DNA of 10,054 nt from Clostridiaceae bacterium. GTDB taxonomy: Bacteria > Bacillota > Clostridia > DSM-8532. Made by a program: the position numbers and the translations under genes. Shown one piece after another: positions 6,625 through 10,054 of the stretch; positions within the stretch are counted from its first letter, which is position 1, and each line of letters opens with the position of its first letter. The notes beneath the pieces were generated by a model. The model saw only the letters and a program-made list of their open reading frames with translations, ran no database searches and was not told where the DNA came from. Location of the stretch: positions 1 to 10,054 of the forward strand of contig JANYKF010000499.1 of the NCBI GenBank assembly GCA_025361665.1, given 5' to 3'.

Positions 6625-7719
6625 ATGAAGGCAATCATTCAAAAACAGCAGCTCCTTGACGCCATCGTCATGGTTCAGAAGGCCGTCATGCAGAAAGCCA
6701 CCCTGCCCATTCTCGAAGGAATCTACCTTGAGGCGGGGGAGCAGCTTACCCTTGTCGGAAATTGTTTTGATCTCGGCATCGCCTGCACGGCGGATGCGGA
6801 TATCCGCGAGAAAGGGGCCATCGTCATCCAAGCCCGCATGTTTGGCGAAATCATCCGCCGGCTTCCGGACGCCCTCATTTCCATCGAAACGGCAAATGGG
6901 AAAGTAAAGATTGAATGCATGAACACGGTCTTCGATATCAAGGGCATGGATGCAGAGAGTTATCCGCTTCCGCCGGCCTACCAGGAGGACACGGTGGTTA
7001 CCCTTTCCCAGGGAACTTTTCGGGAGATGATCCATCAAACGCTTTTCGCAGTGAGTCAGGATGACAACAGGCGCATCATGACCGGTATTCTTCTTGAAAC
7101 AAAGGACGGGGGCATGTCGCTTGTCGCACTGGACGGATTTCGGATGGCAGTCAGCCGCATGCTGCTGAAGCAGAACGACGCCATGCGGGTTGTCATCCCC
7201 GGCAGGAACATGTCGGAAATCCTGAAGATACTGAACAACAGCGAAGAGGAAGTGCGCATCGTCAAGACTGGCAGCATGGTGGCTTTTGAAATGAAAAACT
7301 GCCGGATTGTCTCGAAGACGATCGATGGCGAGTTCATGAATTATCATGGGTATATACCGACACAGTATGAAACGGTTGTCGTTTTGAACCGCAGGGAATT
7401 CGAAGACAGTCTGGAACGGGCTTCCCTCATCAGCAGCGACGACAGGCGATATCCGGTTCGCCTGCATGTCACGGGAGACCAGATGATTGTCTTTTCCACG
7501 GCTGAAATGGGAAGTTCGAAAGAAAACATCGGCGTGAGAAACGAAGGAGGAGATCTTCAGATCGGATTCAACCCGAAATTTCTCATTGATGCGCTCAAAG
7601 TCATTCCGGACGATAATATCAAGCTGTCTTTCAATTCCCAAATCGGGCCCGCCATCATCAACCCGATAGAAGGGGAGCGATATCTGTTCCTGATTCTTCC
7701 TGTCCGGATAAAAGCTTGA
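6625..7719 (+). CDS. dnaN: DNA polymerase III beta subunit (sliding clamp)
   Basis: DnaN dimerises into the ring that tethers DNA polymerase III and other factors to DNA. The 364-residue product begins MKAIIQKQQLLDAIVMVQKAV with TLPILEGI, the standard N-terminal clamp sequence, and ends ERYLFLILPVRIKA, matching the conserved C-terminal strand of the third clamp domain. Length is normal for three tandem clamp folds. The ATG at 6625 was chosen because AGGAGG lies 8 nt upstream; an in-frame ATG at 6601 would add eight residues and lacks good spacing. It is followed by a hairpin terminator. Confidence 0.98.
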   Translation: MKAIIQKQQLLDAIVMVQKAVMQKATLPILEGIYLEAGEQLTLVGNCFDLGIACTADADIREKGAIVIQARMFGEIIRRLPDALISIETANGKVKIECMNTVFDIKGMDAESYPLPPAYQEDTVVTLSQGTFREMIHQTLFAVSQDDNRRIMTGILLETKDGGMSLVALDGFRMAVSRMLLKQNDAMRVVIPGRNMSEILKILNNSEEEVRIVKTGSMVAFEMKNCRIVSKTIDGEFMNYHGYIPTQYETVVVLNRREFEDSLERASLISSDDRRYPVRLHVTGDQMIVFSTAEMGSSKENIGVRNEGGDLQIGFNPKFLIDALKVIPDDNIKLSFNSQIGPAIINPIEGERYLFLILPVRIKA

Positions 7720-7728
7720 TTCTCGTGT

Positions 7729-7751
7729 AAAAAGTCGATTTTCGACTTTTT
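7729..7751 (+). terminator. Predicted terminator after dnaN
   Basis: AAAAAGTCGA (7729-7738) and TCGACTTTTT (7742-7751) form a perfect 10-bp inverted repeat around TTT, 9 nt after the dnaN stop. The right arm ends in five T. The stem is A/T-heavy with a GTCGA core, and its symmetry means it could work in either direction; only plus-strand transcription is expected here. Confidence 0.75.
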
Positions 7752-7799
7752 GATGCAAGGTGCATCTTGCAACTTGCATGCATCGGGCAGATTGCATCA
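7751..7799. repeat. Nested inverted repeats between dnaN and yaaA
   Basis: TGATGCAA (7751-7758) and TTGCATCA (7792-7799) are a perfect 8-bp inverted repeat enclosing competing pairs: GATGCA/TGCATC (7752-7757 with 7761-7766) and the palindrome TGCATGCA (7775-7782). TTGCA occurs three times (7767, 7774, 7792) and GCATC three times (7762, 7780, 7794). It ends 15 nt before the yaaA ATG. It could be a leader fold or a binding site for an unknown regulator; the function is not known. Confidence 0.6.
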
Positions 7800-7814
7800 G
7801 GAAAAGGGGAAACA

Positions 7815-8030
7815 ATGAAGAAAATAAATATACGCACAGAGTACATCAAACTGGACCAGTTTCTGAAACTGGCGGAAATTGTCTCTTCAGGAGGGGAAGC
7901 ACGGTTCTACATTCAGGAAAACCCCATCCTCGTCAATGATGAGTCCGAAAACCGCCGCGGAAGGAAATTGCGCCCCGGTGATATCGTCAAGGTGCCGGAT
8001 GGCACGTATGAGATCGGACAGGTTGGATAA
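7815..8030 (+). CDS. yaaA: S4-domain protein YaaA
   Basis: A 71-residue protein made almost entirely of an S4 RNA-binding fold: IKLDQFLKLAEIVSSGGEA, then ILVNDESENRRGRKLRPGD and IVKV. Members of this family sit directly upstream of recF across Bacillota; their exact role is not established, although the S4 fold implies RNA or ribosome binding. The ATG at 7815 was chosen over an upstream TTG at 7767 because it matches the family N-terminus and has AGGGGA just upstream. Only 5 nt separate its stop from the recF start, so the two are very likely co-transcribed and coupled. Confidence 0.93.
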   Translation: MKKINIRTEYIKLDQFLKLAEIVSSGGEARFYIQENPILVNDESENRRGRKLRPGDIVKVPDGTYEIGQVG

Positions 8031-8035
8031 AGGCC

Positions 8036-9187
8036 GTGAAACTTGAAACCTTGCATCTTGTCTTCTTCAGGAATTACGTCGACCAGACCGTCGCGTTCGG
8101 GAAGGGGATCAACATCCTGTACGGAGACAATGCACAAGGCAAGACAAATGTGGTTGAAGCCGACCATCGCCTCGCGACAGGTAAATCCCATCGGACCAAA
8201 CATTTGTCCGACATGATCCTGCATGGCGAAAACGGCTTCATCCTGGAGGCCGAGGTTCGCGATACGGAACGGCAACAGCAAATCCATCTCTCCTACGACG
8301 GAAAAACAGGAAAAGACGTGATGATCAATGAAGTGTCGAGGACGCGGTGGTCGGAACTCCTCGGTCTCATGCATGTCCTGCTTTTCTCGCCGGAAACCAT
8401 GAATATCGTCAAGGGAGGGCCTTCGGAACGGCGCAGGTTCATCGACATTCTCCTTTGCCAGATTGATGCGAGGTATCTCAGGGCACTTCAGCTGTATACT
8501 GCGACCCTTCGAAACAAAGCAGCCGCTCTGCGTGACCGTAACGGCTTTACACGCTACAGAGGCATGCTGCCTGTTTGGAATGAAAGCATGGCCTCGTCCG
8601 GCGCATACATCGCACAGCGGCGCAGGCAGACAATCGGACGGCTGGAGACCCTGGCAAACTGCGAACTGTCTGTCATATCCGATGGCAGGGAAACGCTTTC
8701 CATGACACTGCAGACTTTCACGGGGAAGGAAGCCATTCAGGAAATTGAAGCCTTGCAGGCATTTCTGCTGGGCAAACTGGAAAAGAACGCGCACCGGGAA
8801 GAGGAGGCCGCGCAATGCCTGGTTGGCGTTCACCGGGATGAAATCCTGTTCCAACTCAATGACAGCACTGCCCGTGAGTTTGCTTCCCAAGGCCAGCAGC
8901 GATCCATTGTCCTTTCCCTCATTCTGGCCTGCATGCATCTATACCGGGAAGAAACGGGGGATCTGCCGATTCTGCTGCTTGATGACGTAATGAGCGAATT
9001 GGATCCGCATCGGCGGGACTACCTTTTGTCCATGCTGGCCGATACGCAGACAGTCATCACGACAACCGACAAACTTGCCTTTGAAAACAGGTTTTCAGAA
9101 GGCACGGCCTATTTTGAGGTGCGCAGCGGAACAGTCTCCCGTGATTGTCAGGAAAGAGGCGTTTCACAAGAGGGAGCTGCGTCATAG
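8036..9187 (+). CDS. recF: DNA replication and repair protein RecF
   Basis: RecF is an SMC-like ATPase that acts with RecO and RecR to load RecA at single-strand gaps. The 383-residue product has Walker A GDNAQGKTN (30-38), the ATP-cassette signature SQGQQRS (284-290) and Walker B ILLLDDVMSELD (312-323), in the usual order, with FSPETMNIVKGGPSERRRF (117-135) typical of the family. The start is GTG at 8036 with AAAGG 2 nt upstream and GGAT slightly further, immediately after yaaA. Residues 42-46, right after Walker A, read ADHRL where homologues usually carry a hydrophobic AIYFL-type stretch. The rest is intact, so a working gene is expected. Confidence 0.97.
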   Translation: MKLETLHLVFFRNYVDQTVAFGKGINILYGDNAQGKTNVVEADHRLATGKSHRTKHLSDMILHGENGFILEAEVRDTERQQQIHLSYDGKTGKDVMINEVSRTRWSELLGLMHVLLFSPETMNIVKGGPSERRRFIDILLCQIDARYLRALQLYTATLRNKAAALRDRNGFTRYRGMLPVWNESMASSGAYIAQRRRQTIGRLETLANCELSVISDGRETLSMTLQTFTGKEAIQEIEALQAFLLGKLEKNAHREEEAAQCLVGVHRDEILFQLNDSTAREFASQGQQRSIVLSLILACMHLYREETGDLPILLLDDVMSELDPHRRDYLLSMLADTQTVITTTDKLAFENRFSEGTAYFEVRSGTVSRDCQERGVSQEGAAS

Positions 9188-9206
9188 GCAGGAGCGGAGC
9201 TGTTTC

Positions 9207-9235
9207 TTGACCCTGCCATTCAGAAAGGGTACAAT
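9207..9235 (+). promoter_or_regulatory. Sigma-A-type promoter between recF and remB
   Basis: TTGACC (9207-9212) and TACAAT (9230-9235) are separated by 17 bp, with five of six matches in each box. It lies 19 bp after the recF stop. Transcription would start near 9242, about 250 nt before remB, and probably continues into gyrB. Confidence 0.8.
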
Positions 9236-9241
9236 GAAGTG

Positions 9242-9494
9242 AATCCGATCGCTTATTGACGGGTAGAAATCTGTCAGGGTTCCGGCCGCCAAAGTCTGCA
9301 GACATCATTCATGGCTTTGATGAAGGAACCAACGACAGTATTCCGGGCAGGCAGTCCATATCATTTGCAAAACGGCGGTCAAGGCGGGGAGTAAGCTCTT
9401 CGTCCAATTTTTTGTCCGGAGAAGAGGCACTCGGGAAAAGATTCATGGATTTTGAACAGCGTTTACTGAGAGATGACAGAAAAGGCGGTGTTCT
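9242..9494 (+). ncRNA. Candidate structured leader RNA upstream of remB
   Basis: This stretch of about 250 nt between the promoter and remB holds no supported gene. It contains nested complementary arms in the order expected of one folded domain: CTGTC (9271-9275) with GACAG (9334-9338), GGTTCC (9278-9283) with GGAACC (9325-9330), and CAAAG (9290-9294) with CTTTG (9315-9319), around a small palindrome GTCTGCAGAC (9294-9303). A second hairpin pairs CTCTTC (9396-9401) with GAAGAG (9421-9426) plus TCC/GGA inside. No terminator-like T-run follows. It matches no riboswitch class I can recognise. A long 5' leader or a small RNA are both possible; inference from base pairing only. Confidence 0.4.
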
Positions 9495-9770
9495 GTGTTC
9501 ATTCATATCGGCGGAGATGTCATCATCTTTTTGAAAAATCTCATTGCCATCCTTGATTTGGAAAAGACAACTGTTTTTCCTGACACCAGAAACTTCCTTA
9601 AAACAGCAGAAGAGGAAGGATTTGTAATGTCCATTGGTGATGAGATGCCGAAATCCTTTGTCCTGGTTGAAACAGAATACCGTTACCAGGTCTACCTTTC
9701 ACCCATATCTCCCGCAACACTGTTGAAAAGGTGCAACCGGATGCTCGATCAGACCCATAAGGTGAGATAA
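9495..9770 (+). CDS. remB: Extracellular matrix regulator RemB-like (DUF370 family)
   Basis: A 91-residue protein that starts MFIHIGGDVIIFLKNLIAIL and contains the family blocks AILDLEKT, KSFVLVE and YLSPISPATLLKR. RemB (YaaB) lies between recF and gyrB in Bacillus subtilis, where it contributes to matrix and biofilm gene expression; its DUF370 relative RemA is a DNA-binding protein. The start is GTG at 9495, with AAGG 9 nt upstream, giving the conserved MFIHIG opening. It is slightly longer at the C-terminus than the Bacillus protein. Unlike the compact Bacillus layout, 307 bp separate it from recF. The role in this organism is inferred from family and position. Confidence 0.9.
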   Translation: MFIHIGGDVIIFLKNLIAILDLEKTTVFPDTRNFLKTAEEEGFVMSIGDEMPKSFVLVETEYRYQVYLSPISPATLLKRCNRMLDQTHKVR

Positions 9771-9873
9771 AGTCAGGGAATGTTGAAACCGGCAGATGGC
9801 GACGATATCGGATTCATTCATGGAATAAATGATACCACGGCAGATGAGTACCGGATCCGGAGGGTAGTACAAC
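9771..9873 (+). other. remB-gyrB intergenic region with palindrome at the gyrB ribosome binding site
   Basis: A 103-bp gap without a gene. The 10-bp palindrome CCGGATCCGG (9851-9860) overlaps the first bases of the gyrB Shine-Dalgarno GGAGGG (9859-9864). TTGAAA at 9783-9788 has only a poor -10 partner (TATCGG at 9806), so no separate gyrB promoter is called with confidence. Confidence 0.5.
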
Positions 9874-10054
9874 ATGACAGAGCAGAGCCACAACAATGCA
9901 ATTTACGGGGAAGACCAGATCCAGGTGCTCGAGGGGTTGGAGGCGGTCCGCAAACGCCCGGGCATGTACATCGGATCCACCTCTTCGCGCGGCCTTCACC
10001 ATTTGGTCTACGAAATTGTGGACAACAGCATCGATGAAGCACTGCAAGGTTTTT
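9874..10054 (+). CDS. gyrB: DNA gyrase subunit B (5' part, cut by window end)
   Basis: GyrB is the ATPase subunit of DNA gyrase, which introduces negative supercoils. Only the first 60 codons are present, and the frame is open at the window end. Visible motifs are [20 protein letters not shown] (residues 15-34) and [11 protein letters not shown] (47-57) of the GHKL ATPase fold, with the ATP-pocket residues Glu47, Asn51 and Asp54 in place. The ATG at 9874 has GGAGGG 9 nt upstream. The short N-terminal stretch ([13 protein letters not shown]) is normal for the family. The position after remB is standard for Bacillota. Confidence 0.97.
   Translation, partial: MTEQSHNNAIYGEDQIQVLEGLEAVRKRPGMYIGSTSSRGLHHLVYEIVDNSIDEALQGF

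Noticed and set aside
9256..9534. Plus-strand open frame of 92 codons between recF and remB
   Set aside because: It begins at a TTG without a ribosome binding site, overlaps the remB start out of frame, and has a low-complexity serine/arginine composition. An ATG at 9446 in the same frame and a 27-codon frame at 9311-9394 also lack good ribosome binding sites.
9783..9811. Separate gyrB promoter (TTGAAA, 17 bp, TATCGG)
   Set aside because: The -10 matches only three of six consensus bases; transcription from the promoter at 9207-9235 is sufficient.
1..10054. A previously undescribed defence, mobile or biosynthetic system
   Set aside because: All gene-sized space is occupied by conserved origin-proximal housekeeping genes in their standard order; the remaining gaps are short and hold regulatory or repetitive DNA.

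Overview
This window is the chromosomal replication-origin region of a bacterium that looks like a Bacillota, most likely a Clostridia-type lineage. The evidence is gene order and family content: mnmE - khpB/jag - yidC - yidD - rnpA - rpmH on the minus strand, then dnaA - dnaN - yaaA - recF - remB - gyrB on the plus strand. YaaA and RemB beside recF are typical of Bacillota. The DNA looks moderately G+C-rich. No mobile element, CRISPR array, tRNA or rRNA is visible, and I see no new multi-gene system; the points of interest lie in leaders, overlaps, repeats and protein extensions.

Left arm (1-4761, minus strand). A 14-15 bp tandem array (1-102) lies just past the mnmE stop. Then come mnmE (tRNA wobble-uridine GTPase), khpB/jag (RNA-binding KH/R3H protein with a long low-complexity tail), yidC (membrane insertase), yidD (insertion efficiency factor), rnpA (RNase P protein) and rpmH (ribosomal protein L34). 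Transcription starts at a good sigma-A-type promoter in front of rpmH. Hairpin attenuators are predicted between rpmH and rnpA and between khpB and mnmE. rnpA/yidD and yidC/khpB overlap.

Origin (4762-6624). Divergent promoters for rpmH and dnaA sit back to back. dnaA follows, and the dnaA-dnaN gap holds a cluster of two perfect and two one-mismatch DnaA boxes at 6366-6439, the likely core of oriC.

Right arm (6625-10054, plus strand). dnaN (sliding clamp) ends at a hairpin terminator followed by a 49-nt stretch of nested inverted repeats. yaaA and recF are tightly coupled. A strong promoter directly after recF opens a leader of about 250 nt that can fold into nested helices before remB. gyrB begins at 9874 and runs off the window.

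Together the genes serve replication initiation and elongation (DnaA, DnaN, GyrB), recombinational repair (RecF), translation and RNA processing (L34, RNase P, MnmE, KhpB) and membrane protein biogenesis (YidC, YidD). All genes on both sides point away from the origin, so they are co-directional with the replication forks.
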